Shown: one piece after another, positions 14,357 to 26,667 of the stretch
How positions within the stretch are numbered: position 1 is the stretch's first letter
How the letters are laid out: each line of letters starts with the position of its first letter
Assembly: GCA_030063045.1 (NCBI GenBank)
Contig: JAQSEB010000097.1
Coordinates: 496,001 to 560,000 of the forward strand
Direction of reading: 5' to 3'
Source of the DNA: Pratylenchus scribneri
Taxonomy: Eukaryota; Nematoda; Chromadorea; Rhabditida; Pratylenchidae
Length of the DNA: 64,000 nt
Notes under the pieces: generated by a model
The model's database searches: none
What the model saw: only the letters and a program-made list of their open reading frames with translations
What the model was told of the DNA's origin: nothing
Made by a program: the position numbers and the translations under genes

Positions 14357-14834
14357 TTAAATCCAATTGCAACATAATTCTGGGCAATTAAATTGTCGGC
14401 AATAGGTTGCATTCGAACAAATTTGTTCTTGGGTCACATTTGTCGTAAAACAACCAGCCCTGGTGACACATAGTTCACAAGATGGATTTTCCCTACAAAA
14501 TAATGTTTATTAATCCTTAAAATTATTTAATTAATAAAAAAAATTTTGTTTACAAAATTTGTTTTGATGGCATTGATAAAATGTGGCCCCTTTTAAACCT
14601 AATCTATGATGCCGATTTTTTGGACCAACCTAAGTAAATTCCATAATTTTATAGGTAAAAGATAAATTTTAATTAATTGACAAAGAGCACTGGTATATTT
14701 TATAGAATCTAAATAATTTCTTTATTAAAGATAAAATTACATTCTCACATGATGACCTACCCATTCGCTTGTTCCATTGTGCCAATTGCAATAACCAACA
14801 AAAGAATAAATTTGTAATAAATTCGAAATTGCAT
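14357..14834 (-). CDS. Small secreted eight-cysteine protein
   Basis: Two exons, 14834-14761 and 14492-14357, joined by a GTAGG donor and a TTTTGTAG acceptor, give 69 residues in one phase. Residues 1-24 are a signal peptide (Leu/Ile/Val core, then Gln-Ala-Asn-Gly). The mature part, about 44 residues, has cysteines at mature positions 5, 8, 13, 24, 30, 35, 39 and 40 (pattern C-x2-C-x4-C-x10-C-x5-C-x4-C-x3-C-C). It also has two N-glycosylation sequons (NVT, NAT) and ends in Asn-Trp-Ile before TAA. Each exon is below usual ORF size limits, so automatic annotation may well miss it. Eight cysteines in so short a chain suggest a disulfide-knotted secreted peptide. Its function is unknown to me: defence peptide, inhibitor, host-directed effector and signalling peptide all remain open. 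Confidence 0.6.
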
Positions 14835-15510
14835 TTTAAAAAAAAGTTGATTTTTTATTTTTTAAAAATTGGTTAGTCTCTGTAATTAAATACCAATATT
14901 TTGAATAATACAAATTTATTTATACCCAAATTCAATGATTTTCGGAGATTATATTTTTTGAATTAATAAATTTAATAATATGCAAATAACGCTAGTGGAG
15001 ATTAGAAAAAGAGCCTTATTGAGTGGATTTTTATGATTTTAGTAAAATGAATACAAATTTATTTGCACAAATGTTGACTTTGACCTTTTTATAGATGACA
15101 ATGAAAGAAGCTTTTATTTTCTGCCTGTTCATTAGTAGAATTAGATTCTAGCATCTGGGTAAACTCAGTTAGAAATAATAAAATTTGTTTTTGTCATTTT
15201 AATAATGATAGAATGGTTCGATAATAGGACGGGGACGGTTAACCACGGACATTAGAAAATGTATACTTAATATTGTTAGAATTTTGATTTTCTATTCTAA
15301 AAAAACTTTATAAAAAACCTTTTAAATCCGGTGAGTCTAATAAGTTTTTATGGAATCATGTACTATTTTTTCTAATGACTTTATTTGTTATTCATATTTC
15401 AGTTATGTTATTCCTTCCCTTTTCAAAATTAAGAATAACGAATCCATCAGCTCACTTAGCTAAATATAAGTTAATTTTTTTCTTATCTTAATCTTAACCC
15501 GATGATTAAT

Positions 15511-16200
15511 AGCATTTAATTTTTGTTCTTTTCAACTGACATTTTATGCAGCAAATTTAAATAAAATATAATATTTCATATAATTTCCCCATGAAATTTC
15601 TTTAATTCTTTTCTCAATTTTCCCTCTTTCTTCCTACGGCTTTTTTGCTTCTGGAAGCTTGCAGATAGTGCCCAGCTTTTCTTTGCCGTGTGTTTCCACA
15701 TTGCCAACCATGGTCGACAGCAGTTGTCCGTCTTAATAAGTTTTAATAATATTTTAACCAAAATTTTATATTAAAAATTTGGACAACACATTTTCTGTAT
15801 TTTGGCTGTTTCAAATATAAAATCATGTATTTTGCCTAATTGGATTTGGATTATAATCACAGATACCGAAATTTGATAAATTATTAAAAAAAATGTTTTT
15901 TTCGCTATGTTTTATGTAGATTTTTATGGGTGGTAATGCAAATGTAAATAATCAAAATATTTGATTTAATATAATAAACCTTTGGATGGATATAGGCACA
16001 AAATTGAATGCCAGCTCCATTGATCCGTTCGGGTGATGATCCGTTCTGGCGACCCATGGACCCTTTCCGCTGTTCTTCTTGCATTCCCCATAATCTAAAG
16101 GGGTTCCAACCGTCCAGAAGCATTAGGTTAATTCACCGCTTAGGGAATAGTCCAATTTGAGGCCAATCTAATAGCCACCGGTGTTTGAATGTTGTTCCAT
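15511..16200 (-). pseudogene. C-type lectin pseudogene, inverted copy of the gene at 51.2-52.4 kb
   Basis: Read on the minus strand, this aligns at high identity with exons 3-4, the intron between them and the 3' flank of the lectin at 51246-52397. It starts at the equivalent of the Met-Glu-Gln-His of exon 3. The frame is broken: a TAG replaces a Trp codon in the F-W-I-G-L motif, and a TAA follows Glu-Leu-Thr. The last exon has several indels. No exon 1 or 2 is present. It is a dead partial duplication about 36 kb from its source. Confidence 0.8.
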
Positions 16201-16210
16201 AAATACAAAT

Positions 16211-17290
16211 TTTCATCTAACTTTATCCCATTCCTATCATCATTTACATTAAAAATTATAGAAAGATAAACTAAACAGTCAAACAATATATCTCTTTTAT
16301 ATATTTGATTGTCTTTATTAATTATTACTTGACAATAAAGTTGTCAAATTTTTGAGAAACTTTCAACAATAGATGAAATTTGAATCAACGAAAATAAATA
16401 TATCCCTTGGAGTAGGGAGAGGATTAAACAGAAAATTAATAATAAAGAAATCACTTTTATTATTTAAAAATTTAAAAATAAAATTCATCCAAATTCTGAA
16501 TCGGATTAAATGAATGTAATTTTGCACCATTTAATCAAATTATGGAAGAAATACATTTTTGAGCAACTAGTTGTGATGCATATATATTTTTGTCGTTATT
16601 TTCGACGTTAAATTCTTCATTTATATCCATCTGTCAAAAATTGGAACTTCCTATTAGACGACAGTTTATCGATAGATTTTGGCTGGTCAATTAACATTTT
16701 TATTTGCATAGATTTTAACTCCATGGAACCAAAAATAAAACATAAAGAAAAAAAGTGACAAATATGTGGCATCAGAATATTATTGCAACAATTAGAATAT
16801 GAATATTATTTTATTCTTGAGGCAAAATAGATAAAATATAATTTTATATTAAATGTTAATTGAAATACTATTTATGAAGGATCCAAGGATTAATAAATAT
16901 GAATAAGTTATTTGTCAATCTTATTAAAAGTTAAAAGATATGAATAGGAATAACTTTTAAAAAATGAAAGTCTGCCGTTCAAGTAATTTATTAACTAAAA
17001 TTATTAAACATTAAATTTGATCGATAAAGGAATCTTAGATATGACAATTCAATCAGCAAAAAATAGTAATCTTTTAATTCAATATATCAATTGTTTATTA
17101 GATCGCTTCAGAGACGATGGAGAATTTGCCGAAAGTTGAGAGGGGATTACGGTTGTTTGGCCGATTGCCTTAAGAGGGATATGAAAGACTGGAATAGAGA
17201 GAATAGGGACTAAAAAATATGAATTGACCACACCTTCGAGAAATGAAATCGTTATGGAATCAGAATGATAAATGATTCAAGCTAGATTCA
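16211..17290. other. Intergenic, no gene supported
   Basis: AT-rich, with no frame of interest. A short purine-rich patch lies at 17105-17220. Confidence 0.5.
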
Positions 17291-17681
17291 CATAAATTGG
17301 AGCCAACGCGTTAGCTTCAAGAGGAGTAGGATTTTTAGTACGTTCGAAAAATTTTTTCTATCTGACCAAAAAAAGTATTTTTATACCAAAAATAGAGCAG
17401 ACTATCGGATAGTAAATTTTTAAACAATTCTGACCAGTAAAAAATTACTAGAATTTTTTGAAATCAACGCCTACCCTAGACCAACATCGGAGCAAATGAT
17501 CCAAATTTTTTAGTAATTTTTTTTTCTAATCTTCAAAAAATCGTCAAGTTAAACTATCACATGGAGTAAAGTCTGTTCTATTTTTTGGTATAAAAATTTT
17601 TTTTGGTCAACTAGAAACAATTTTTTGAATGGACTCAAAAATTCTATTCCTCTTTGAGCCAACGCTTTGGCTCCATTTATG
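17291..17681. repeat. Inverted-repeat element, about 390 bp
   Basis: The left end CATAAATTGGAGCCAACGCG and the right end (GCCAACGCTTTGGCTCCATTTATG) are inverted copies. The similarity continues inward through AAGAGGAGTAGGATTTTT against AAATTCTATTCCTCTTTG, and through GACC/GGTC blocks. It is non-coding. Confidence 0.7.
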
Positions 17682-18036
17682 TAGACGTAGTTCAGATGTT
17701 TCATTATCGTTACTTAATATATAGAATATGTCGATTTATTATTAAATAATTTAATTAAAATATTTAATCGATAATATTTTTGATTTATATAAAAATATAT
17801 TTACAACGGAGTAAATTTATTGGCTATTATTTTTTTTTGAAATGATTCATCTTAAAATTTAATTTAAAAAATTACATCATCGAAATGAATTAAATACTGG
17901 AAATTTCCAGTCCTTTTTTTATTAATATATATTTTATTTGCTGATGATGATAATGTGTAATGACAACATTTTTTTTTTACAAAATCAGCGAAATAAATTA
18001 TTATGTTATAAAGTCTTTTCTTTTTTCACAGAGAAA

Positions 18037-18930
18037 ATGGTTAACACCTTTTTGTGTTTTGCTATTCCGATCCCAATTCTTCTTATTGTTCTCATGGTCT
18101 TTTCATTTGAAATTGGACAAGTCGTCAGTAACAGGTTGTAAATTTAAAAAAAAATTTAAAATTAGTTTTTAGACCGGATTCTGTACCAAATAAATGGAAT
18201 CTGAGATGCACAACTGATCGGTGAATTTATTTTTTTATTTAGAGAATATTTTGAAACACAAAAAGTTTATTATTTTGAAAATATTCCAGCATTACTTTTA
18301 TCTGATTTATTTTATATATTTAAAGAAAAAAGCAATTAAATTAAATATTTAAAAAAATGTTTTTTTTTCTGGATTCATATCTTCTTTTAAGATGCTATTT
18401 TTAAAATCTAAATTATACGGTTAATATATTATCGGATATTGAAAAATATTTTGATTAATATTTTTTTTATTTAGGTTAGTCAAGTTAGATTCAGAATAAA
18501 ATTAAATAAAAAATTTTAGGCAGAATTACAGACCATTGATTTTGAACCAAAATTGAACAATTATATCTCACGTTGAATAAATGAAACATGGCGAATTGTA
18601 TCTATCGTTCTAAATAGCAAAAAACCATATAAATAAAAAAATGGATTAATTTTTTATAAAATATTCCCATCTTCTTTGAACAGTAAAAATTGTTTCGATG
18701 TAAAAATGTGGCCAAAAGAGGAGACTGCTTCGAAACCGGCCAAGCGATTTTCAATCAAAAAGAACTCATCAGAAGAAGGCCAATGCGTAATGGTATCGAC
18801 GAAAGATGGTAAAGCATTTGGTGGTCAACTCGGAGATGGAATCTTCTTGGAGGACTTTGCATTTAATAATAGTTGTAATTGCCATAATCGAAACAAGAAT
18901 TACAAGGAGGTAAAATCGAAGGTGAATTAG
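18037..18930 (+). CDS. Small membrane-anchored or secreted protein, unknown family
   Basis: Exons 18037-18134 and 18684-18930 join in phase to give 114 residues. The ATG is five bases after TTTTTTCACAG, which looks like a spliced-leader trans-splice acceptor. Residues 4-25 are a long hydrophobic signal or anchor. The rest is hydrophilic, with four cysteines (34, 66, 97, 99), a Lys-rich stretch and an F-G-G-Q-L-G-D-G-I-F segment. A GT after Lys-Glu near the end could be a donor to a further exon. A decayed relative of exon 2 lies at 25965-26120, at the same place in the second copy of the duplicated block, so this belonged to the ancestral block. I do not recognise a family. Confidence 0.5.
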
Positions 18931-19390
18931 TTTTTGTTGAATTAGGCAAATTTAGGAAATTAATTTTTTGATAGTATAAATTTATTACTTTTTTAAAATT
19001 ACAATTTTCACCGAATGCTTTAATAATTCCCCCTATTCCGTTTAAGACTTAAAAATAATTCCACTAGAAGAATTAAGCGATAAAATACGGTAGCTGCCAA
19101 ATGTAGTTTTATTCGTTTCAAATATATTCAAAAAAATTTTCTATCAAAAAAAGTTGGTAAAATATTTCGCATTTATTAGAAAATAAATTTCTTGATTACA
19201 TTTTTACTCACTATTTTAGAGCATTTTTGCTATTTTCCATCTTCAATTTTTCTTTGGACCGATCAAGCTGATGGTTTTAATTTATTCTCCACAAAAAAAG
19301 CAATTCCTCTATGAAAATAAACCCCGCCATTTTTGATGTTTTATTTCTTACCTTTTAAAAGGAAATCGATTTTAAAATATTTTTTTGGCA

Positions 19391-22300
19391 ATGATTTCCC
19401 GCAAAATTCCTACAAATAAATTATTAACAATTTTACTAATTTTCTTTCTTTCAATTTTCTTCATAATTCTTCATATTTATCAGAATGGTGCTCTGGATTT
19501 ATTTATAATTACCAGCGTAAAATTATGGGATTATTGATCATTTTTTGTAATATTATTTCATTTTTAGCAGGCTTTGGCCAACAGCAGTGAATGTGATGGA
19601 TGTGAAGGCCAAGAAAATGTATAATTTAACATTTTATTTTGGAACCATGGGAAAAATATTAATTTAATGGAATAGCATCGTGGAAATTTATAAATTAATA
19701 AAAAATTACCAAATTTTTAACTTTTTTAAATTCTGGAATGTTTTTAATTTAACTTCAATTTTATTGATAGGAAAGGAAAATTTTTGAATAGTGAGAATTT
19801 TAACTAACTAAGTTGGTGGGATCGGAATTCGGAATCGGATTGGTCATTTGATAAACATGAAAAAAAAGAAATATTTGATTAGGCAATAATTGTCTACGAT
19901 TACTGTATTGTGAATGAAATTTTACGATTTTATGTTATAACAATTTATGCAAAATGTTGAGTCATTTTCAAACATTTTTAAACCTAATCAATGAATTCGC
20001 CATAATTTTCCGTTAATCTTTTCGGATGGCCTACCAATTGGAAATGCCTTATGATGGCGGACAAAATGAAGGAAATTGTTGCCTTAAAGTGATGGGAAAA
20101 CCGTTCAATATTGAATTGAAAGGAATACTTGAAAAGTTGGACCTTTTGGAAAACCCTAAAAATGGAGTCATCATTGAAAATGAAATGGAAGACGGCATTC
20201 AAGTATGTTTATTAATAAGAGATTTACATTGAAATTCAAACAAAAGGTGAAAGTATAATCCATTTTTATTGGATTCATTCAATTGTACTTTAAAAAATGC
20301 AATTTTCAATTCACATTTGGATCCATAGTTAATTGATAAAATATCAATCATTTATAAAAGATAATTTCATTTCTGGGGGGTAGGATTTAATCAGAATTTC
20401 CCTCAATTTCGCTCTTTAAAATTGGGGTACTATTTAAATTGTCGAGAAAATATCCGAAATGATTTTAACGGTTCGTCTCTTTGTCCCATACCTACGAACC
20501 TTATAAACAATTGATCGATCATTTCAATATGCTTTGATTGGTAAATAAAATAATGATTGTGGTTCATAATATGAGGTATTAAATGGGTTAAGCCCATTTT
20601 TATTTTTGTTCAAAATTACTTTACCATTAGCTTTTATCTTAAGTCAAATGATATAAATAATGATTACGATTACTCTCTTCAAGATCTATCGATTGAGTAT
20701 AAGGTTTATTGGTCTATAATTTAAACCATTGAACCAAAAATCTTTTCGACCTTTTCAATGTGTTTTTCGATATCTTCAATATTTTCACCTTAAATTATTG
20801 TATATTATTAATGTAAAATATTTTTAGAATCAAAGCCGAAAAGAGCCTTCAGTTATTTTCTCTGCAGCAGATGTTAAATTTTTTCCCTTTCTACGCAATT
20901 TGATTTTTACGACAAAGAAGACATTTGGTCGAGATCAGAAAATAATTGTTTATGATTTGGGCGGAATTTCTCAAAACACTCAAATGGTATGTTTAAATTT
21001 TTACGAATTTTCAATTCAATCGTAAATTATTGAATAATAATTTCATTTGATAAAATTTAAAATATTTTTAATAATGAATGAATAAAATTTGAATTGATTC
21101 AATGTTCGGCATTTACACTTGGCATTGAAAAATTACCATAAAATTCTGTTTTTTTTTGTAGTATTTTTCATCCTATTATTTTCTAAAATTATTCTCAATG
21201 TAAATATAGGCATAAAAATTACGCACGATTTCTGATTATGATCAAAAATATGCACTTTGCATTTTTTTGGTTTATTTAGAATGACTAAACACCGAATTAA
21301 TTCTGAAATAAAAATGTAAAATAAAATTTTATTATCCGAACAGATGGAGGAGTTGGCCAAAGTGTGCAATTTGGAATTGCGCAAATTCAATTTTTCTATG
21401 CTTCCTAAAAATGTCCATTCTTTGCGAATGTTCTCGTGGAAAATCCTTATAATTGCGGTAAAATATCTTAATTCGGTGTTAATTCTAATGTCGATTTTTT
21501 CGGAATTTTGCTTTTTAAGATATTGTTTTAGCTTTTTTAAAAAATATAAGTTTATTTTTGCTGCATATGGAAACAAAAATGATTCAATAATGAAAATTTT
21601 GACGGGAGATAAAAGCTAAATAAATCTTTAAACCATGATCTTATTAATTTTTAATTTTGGCGACACCCTCTATTCACTATCCTATTTCAGAATATCATAA
21701 ATGGCCTATCTTTGAATTAAATTGTTTTTTTTAGATATATAATAAAAAAATTGCTAAATGATCCTTCTATATAATATATACAGTATTATCTCTTTTAATT
21801 CCCCATGGGGCATTATTTTTCAATCCCTCAAAAATTGAGAAAATTTTGGGTCTAACTCCTTAATTTGTGGATATTTTTTTAATAAATTAAAGCGAAATTT
21901 GTAGAACTAAGAAAATGCAATAAAAATTGTTTTTTAAAGCCTTACCCAGAGCTATCCTATGAGTCCTCAAAGTCGCGGCTGGGAATTATTAGAGGGTGGG
22001 GAATTAAAAGAAGTAATACGGTATTGTATATTTAATATTAAGATATTCTTAGATTTTTAATTTTCACTATCTTTGTATCAAGAATTTTTTTTCTGTTATT
22101 TTAAGAATCATTTTTTTGCAGGAAGTGCTCCTCACTCATCCAACTTTGATTTATGCCGATACTTCTATCCAATTCTATTCGAAAGAATTCGTTGCAGCAT
22201 TTCTGGAGGCCATAGACAGTGGCCAAATCAGTCCTTATCAACTTTTGACTAATGCAGGACATGATATTGATTATGCAACTCATCCAAGTGAATAAATAAA

Positions 22301-23842
22301 TCATAATTAACATTTTGATGAGAACATAGGATGAGAAAAAATTTTTTGGCGTAAATTCTATAGAAAAATCTTTTAATACGATATGAGTTGGATATAGACT
22401 ATAGTTTGATATATAAATTATATTAAAACAGTTTCAGCTAGACAGCAAATGATTAATAATTGTGGTTCAGATAAAAAAAGTTAAAATCAGTAAAAAATGA
22501 TTCATTGGTACAAATAAAAATCATAATATTAGTACGATGAAATTAATAGATGAGCTAGCTCTAAGTAAGCCAAGCCAATGGTAGAAATTAAAATAACGTT
22601 GATTAGATAAATAATTATTAAAATTATTCAAAAAACTTCAAGTTAATGAAAAATTATTTTCTTTATTTTACAGGCATGTTTTCCTATATTCCACACTATT
22701 GGAGTTTATTGGGGAAATCAGTTGCAATGGGACAAGGGGGCTTTTCTCTGGTGAAAAAGAGCGAATATACACGAAAATTATTAAAATGGTAAGAAACATT
22801 TTTTTTACAATTAATCAATATTTACCCTGAAAAAAGGGAATAATTTTTTAAATTGGGCTAGTTCAATTTTCATATTATATGTTACTTTTTTAATAAAAGA
22901 ACGTCAATTTGCAAGGTGTATTTTTGGCTCAGCTATTTTTGAAATTATTTTTCAAACTAGGTGAAAATATAATGTAAGTAATTAACATGCACCAGAATGG
23001 AATTTTGCAATCAATTCCGGTGATATCCAGGGATTTTTCCCAAAATAAAATATCCCAAAAGGTCGAAATCCATCTCAAATTACTTGATATTCTCAATCTT
23101 CCTATAATAAACTGAATTAATTATTTAAATTTATTGATTTTATTCAATTAAATTTATTAATTACAAATCATCAGCCAGATTAATTAATGAATTAGCACAA
23201 TCATAAAATTTTTTACCTTATGCCTGTGTTACTATTTTTTCATGTTTGGGTTTTTATGATAATATCACATTTAAAAACAATGGAAAATTTAACAAGTTAT
23301 CTATTCATTGAATGGCATATATCAGAATTCACCGAACTATTTTTCTGTCTATCTTTACGGGAAAAAAACGATTGAAAAAAAGTATTCCAAATTTGATTGC
23401 TAAAAATTGATAATGAATTCTCAATTTATTCCATCCAATTATAATTAAAAGTGCAAATACCTAATCTGGAAACAATTATTTTGAATTGGATTATTTGAAC
23501 ATTTTTTAAGGGCGGTTCTTTGTGCTTCAACGCTTGAATGCATCGACCCTCCTGGCTCAACTATAAATTGCCCTTGGCCATTTACTGGCAAATCAAAATG
23601 CCATCGACAGGATCAAAGTTTGCAAGCAATTCTTACAAACAATTTTGAGCAGGAAATGCTTCGAAAAGGTAAACAATTGAATAAATCTATTTTCAAATCA
23701 TTCGCTAATTTCAGATCCTAAATTCATTACCCATTATGATGGCCGAAACCCTCGCAACAAATTCAACAACAACTATGGAATTTATCGCCGTACACCACTG
23801 CCAAACGATGTGAATTTTGTTGATGCTGTCAAATGCATTTGA
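19391..23842 (+). pseudogene. DUF1647-like glycosyltransferase-type gene, copy A, with damaged splice sites
   Basis: Nine exons align one to one with copy B at 27882-31709: 19391-19516, 19571-19618, 20026-20202, 20828-20986, 21344-21457, 22122-22287, 22674-22788, 23511-23668 and 23715-23842. Joined, they give an open frame of 396 codons with no stop, and key motifs (IIVYDLGG, IYADTSIQF, C-H-R-Q-D-Q-S) are kept. However, the 3' splice site before exon 3 is CGG where copy B has CAG. The TTTTAG just before the ATG of copy B is TTTTTTG here. A transcript could start at the Met that opens exon 3 (20026), giving a form without the membrane anchor. This is either a pseudogene at an early stage or a gene with a changed first part. 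An MITE sits in intron 5. Confidence 0.65.
21781..22021 (+). repeat. Tc1/mariner-like MITE, family copy 3, in intron 5 of copy A
   Basis: The ends CAGTATTATCTCTTTTAATT and AATTAAAAGAAGTAATACGG are inverted copies flanked by TA on both sides (21779-21780 and 22022-22023). TA duplications and CAGTATT-like ends fit Tc1/mariner-derived elements. The element is absent from the matching intron of copy B, so it inserted after the block duplication. Confidence 0.75.
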
Positions 23843-24241
23843 TTTGCGAATTACATATGATCGTGATTGATTACGAAAACTTTTTATCGAAAATATTTAA
23901 AATGTCAATAAATAATTTAGACTCAAATTATGATTTTATTTCAAATTAAAATTTGTTTTGATTTTTAATCCAGAGATCACATTAACTAAAAGAGATTATT
24001 AAAGGAAATTAATTATTGTTATCAATTTTTTCCTAATTGTTATTTTTGCTTTATCATTTTTGCAAAAATAGTGAGTGCTACAGGGTAAATTGTGAATGTT
24101 CTCTTTGATAAAAGAATGGTCGCCAAAATATTTTTCCAACCTTTCTTCTCGTAAAATTTTTGAATTTTTTTTATTCAAATCATATTGCAAAAATGGATCA
24201 AATTAATCAAAATTTTTCTTTATTTCTGGATTATTTCTTAT
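23843..24241. other. Spacer, no gene supported
   Basis: 3' flank of copy A, with no coding-like frame. The matching spacer in block two is 31710-32279. Confidence 0.5.
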
Positions 24242-24330
24242 CACATTATTTCTTGCACACGTAGCCCAATTTGTCGTGACCTCCCAGGTCAAAACACATG
24301 GAAAGTCGACCCAGTATCCTACTTAAAATA
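24242..24330 (-). pseudogene. Orphan last exon of a C-type lectin
   Basis: On the minus strand a short stretch encodes Gly-Tyr-Trp-Val-Asp-Phe-Pro-Cys and, after a frame change, Leu-Gly-Tyr-Val-Cys-Lys-Lys and a stop. This is the standard end of the lectins in this window. It lies at the position that the complete lectin (32280-33833) occupies in the second copy of the block. No other lectin exon follows. The rest was lost, and a hAT element lies just beyond. Confidence 0.65.
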
Positions 24331-24842
24331 ATTTCTTATTAAATTAATGGGAAATTTTTATGCCGATGATCCTTATTTTTAAATGTAGCAAAAGGATGGT
24401 CGATTTAAAATATTTTTAAACATAGGCGGAAGGCGTAAACATGATATAAAAATGAAGCCAATTTTGCTACCGATTAATAGAATATCATCTAAAATTATAT
24501 ATTATTAGATTATCGTTATTTATACTTGGTTATTGCTTGAGAATTAAATGAGTTGCAGATTATTGAAAAACTTATATTATTAGGTTTGAATTTGAATACA
24601 ATGAAAATAATATATTCATTTTTCTTTTGGACCAAATATAAATATTTTTCTTTATACTTCAAAAGATTACACTCATATATAAGAAATTGTTACTTTTAAT
24701 TTGAAAATTTATATAATTTATTTTTCTCAGTCAGAACAGTATGCGTAAATTGAATGGAATTTTACGCGGCTGTGCTTTTGTCTAAATTTCAAGGAACTTC
24801 AGATTCAGATGTATCATGTCATTATCGTTGATGCATACAAAT

Positions 24843-25619
24843 CAGGGCTGGGCAAAATCGAAAAATGAAAAACGATACACGATAACGATAAACGATAGGT
24901 TTCCAAAACACGATCACGATTACGATACGATAAAAAAATGGGCCAAAAACACGATATTTCACGATAAACGATAACGATAACGATTAATTTTAAAATTTTT
25001 TTTTCTAAATAATTAAAATCAAAATTTTTTAATAGTGCTGATGAAAAAGAAATTTTTTTTAACGTTTACAATTTTCAAACCCTTTCTTAAATTAATAAAA
25101 TATTGTCTAGCTGTTTAAAAAAACAAAAAGCCTGATTATAAGCAGCTAATAGTCCAGCAGGGCTTTAGCATTTAGCCAAAATTATCTGATGAGGGGAGAA
25201 GGGCCAGATTTCTAATTTTTTGTACTATTATTTTAAATGATCGATACAAAAATTGGATAAAATTTTAATTATAAAGCCAATTTGGGCTATGGCCAAATAA
25301 TATTACCAAAAAATGGCCTCGTCGAGGGAAAATATTATAATTTAAAATTGGCCCCGCCAAGGGAAAATTCAGGCCAAAAATGGCCCTACCAGGGAAAAAT
25401 TCAAGCCAAAAATGGCCCTGCCTGGGAAAAATTCAAGCCAAAAATGGCTTTGTCCTCAAAAAATCAAAAAAAAATTTTCTTCCGAAAAGTCATTTTTAGG
25501 AGGTGTATTTAGCACGATAATCCCGGAAAAACGATAGACGATAACGATAAACGATATGTGCCAAAAACACGTTATTTCACGATATACGATAACGATAAAC
25601 GATACGATACCCAGCCCTG
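24843..25619. mobile_element. Non-autonomous hAT element, 777 bp
   Basis: The ends CAGGGCTGGGC and ACCCAGCCCTG are inverted. The element is flanked by the 8-bp direct repeat ATACAAAT (24835-24842 and 25620-25627). Both subterminal regions are packed with repeats of the type AACGATAACGATA, in the style of hAT transposase binding arrays. The interior has no transposase; it holds a small tandem repeat. Confidence 0.88.
25350..25455 (+). repeat. Tandem repeat of about 32 bp inside the hAT element
   Basis: The unit GGGAAAAATTCAAGCCAAAA followed by ATGGCCCT occurs about three times in succession, with partial copies at both edges. The open frame across it is a by-product of the repeat. Confidence 0.7.
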
Positions 25620-25964
25620 ATACAAATACAAAGTGTATTGAATACCTATTTTGTTCGTTATTTTTGCTTTTGCCCATCAATCAAAAAGTCATTTGCGAAT
25701 TGACAACAATTTAAATTTATGAATATAATTATTACAATTTGGCTCATCTCATGTCTATGACTATTTTATTATACACAATTTTGATTAAAATCGAGTATTT
25801 TAAAATTTAATCCATGAATCATTAAAATTTTTTCTACAAAATATAAGAAAAATGTTATAATTTCTATATAAAAATATTACAGAAAAACTCAATCAGATAT
25901 TCTATTCTGAATTACACTCTCTATAATAAAATTGTTTATGGCATTTGGCAGATATTGTAATTTG

Positions 25965-26120
25965 AGATCAAAAAGAACTCAGAAGAAGGCCAATCAATGA
26001 GTAATGGTATCGACAAAAGATCGCAAAGCTTTTGTTTGCCAGCTTGGAGATGGAATATTCATGGAGGATTTTTACATTAATCAGAATTGGGACGGTAAAA
26101 AAATCGAAGGTTTGGGATGA
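25965..26120 (+). pseudogene. Relic of the small protein gene at 18037-18930
   Basis: The stretch from AAAAAGAACTCAGAAGAAGG to GGATTTTTACATTAATCAGA aligns with exon 2 of the 18037 gene. It shares the Ser-Glu-Glu-Gly-Gln, Met-Val-Ser-Thr-Lys and L-G-D-G-I-F codons, but indels break the frame and exon 1 is missing. It marks the left part of the second block copy. Confidence 0.7.
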
Positions 26121-26407
26121 AAAATTTTAATGGAATATTTGTTGATATGGTAATTGGAGAAATTTAATAAATTTCTAGAGATAAGAACTGAGAACTGGAT
26201 AAATCTATTAGAGATATTTTCGATTACAGGAATAGAAAATAAGAAAGGAAATTCATTGTTTTTTACATATACCCTTCGCTTGAATCATTTAATATAAAAA
26301 TTTATTAATAAACTTATTTTTTCTTATTTTTTGAATTTTTCTATTAATCAATTTATACTAAATATCTATGGTTTATTTTATAACCTCTAGCAACATATCA
26401 AATTAAT

Positions 26408-26667
26408 TTATATATATGTTGCGGCCGATTTTGGAAATTGGCCTTTTCCGGAAATGGCCGGCCGATTTGGGAAATTCCAAGATTGGCCGGCCTAGCTGGC
26501 CTTTTCCGGAATTGGCCGGCCGATTTGGGAAATTCCAGAATTGGCCGGCCCAAACCGGCCAATTCCGGAAAAGGCCAGCCAGACCGGCCAATCTGGGAAT
26601 TTCCAAAATCGGCCGGCCATTTCCGGAAAAGGCCAATTTCCGTAATCGGCCGCAACATATATATATA
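26408..26667. repeat. GC-rich near-perfect palindrome, about 260 bp
   Basis: The outer arms TATATATGTTGCGGCCG and CGGCCGCAACATATATATA are inverted copies, and the inversion continues nearly to the centre through repeated GGCCGGCC, TTTTCCGGAA and GGGAAATTCC blocks. It is far richer in GC than its surroundings. All four long open frames across it are mirror translations of the palindrome, so none is a gene. The AT-rich flanks hide any target duplication. Confidence 0.8.

Noticed and set aside
14500..14640. A coding-like piece (Gly-Pro-Lys-Asn-Arg to Asn-Lys-Phe) in the intron of the eight-cysteine gene
   Set aside because: It matches neither neighbour in phase, whereas direct splicing of the two outer exons is in phase.
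25282..25512. A 76-codon frame in the 24.8-25.6 kb element
   Set aside because: It is the translation of a non-coding internal tandem repeat of the hAT element.
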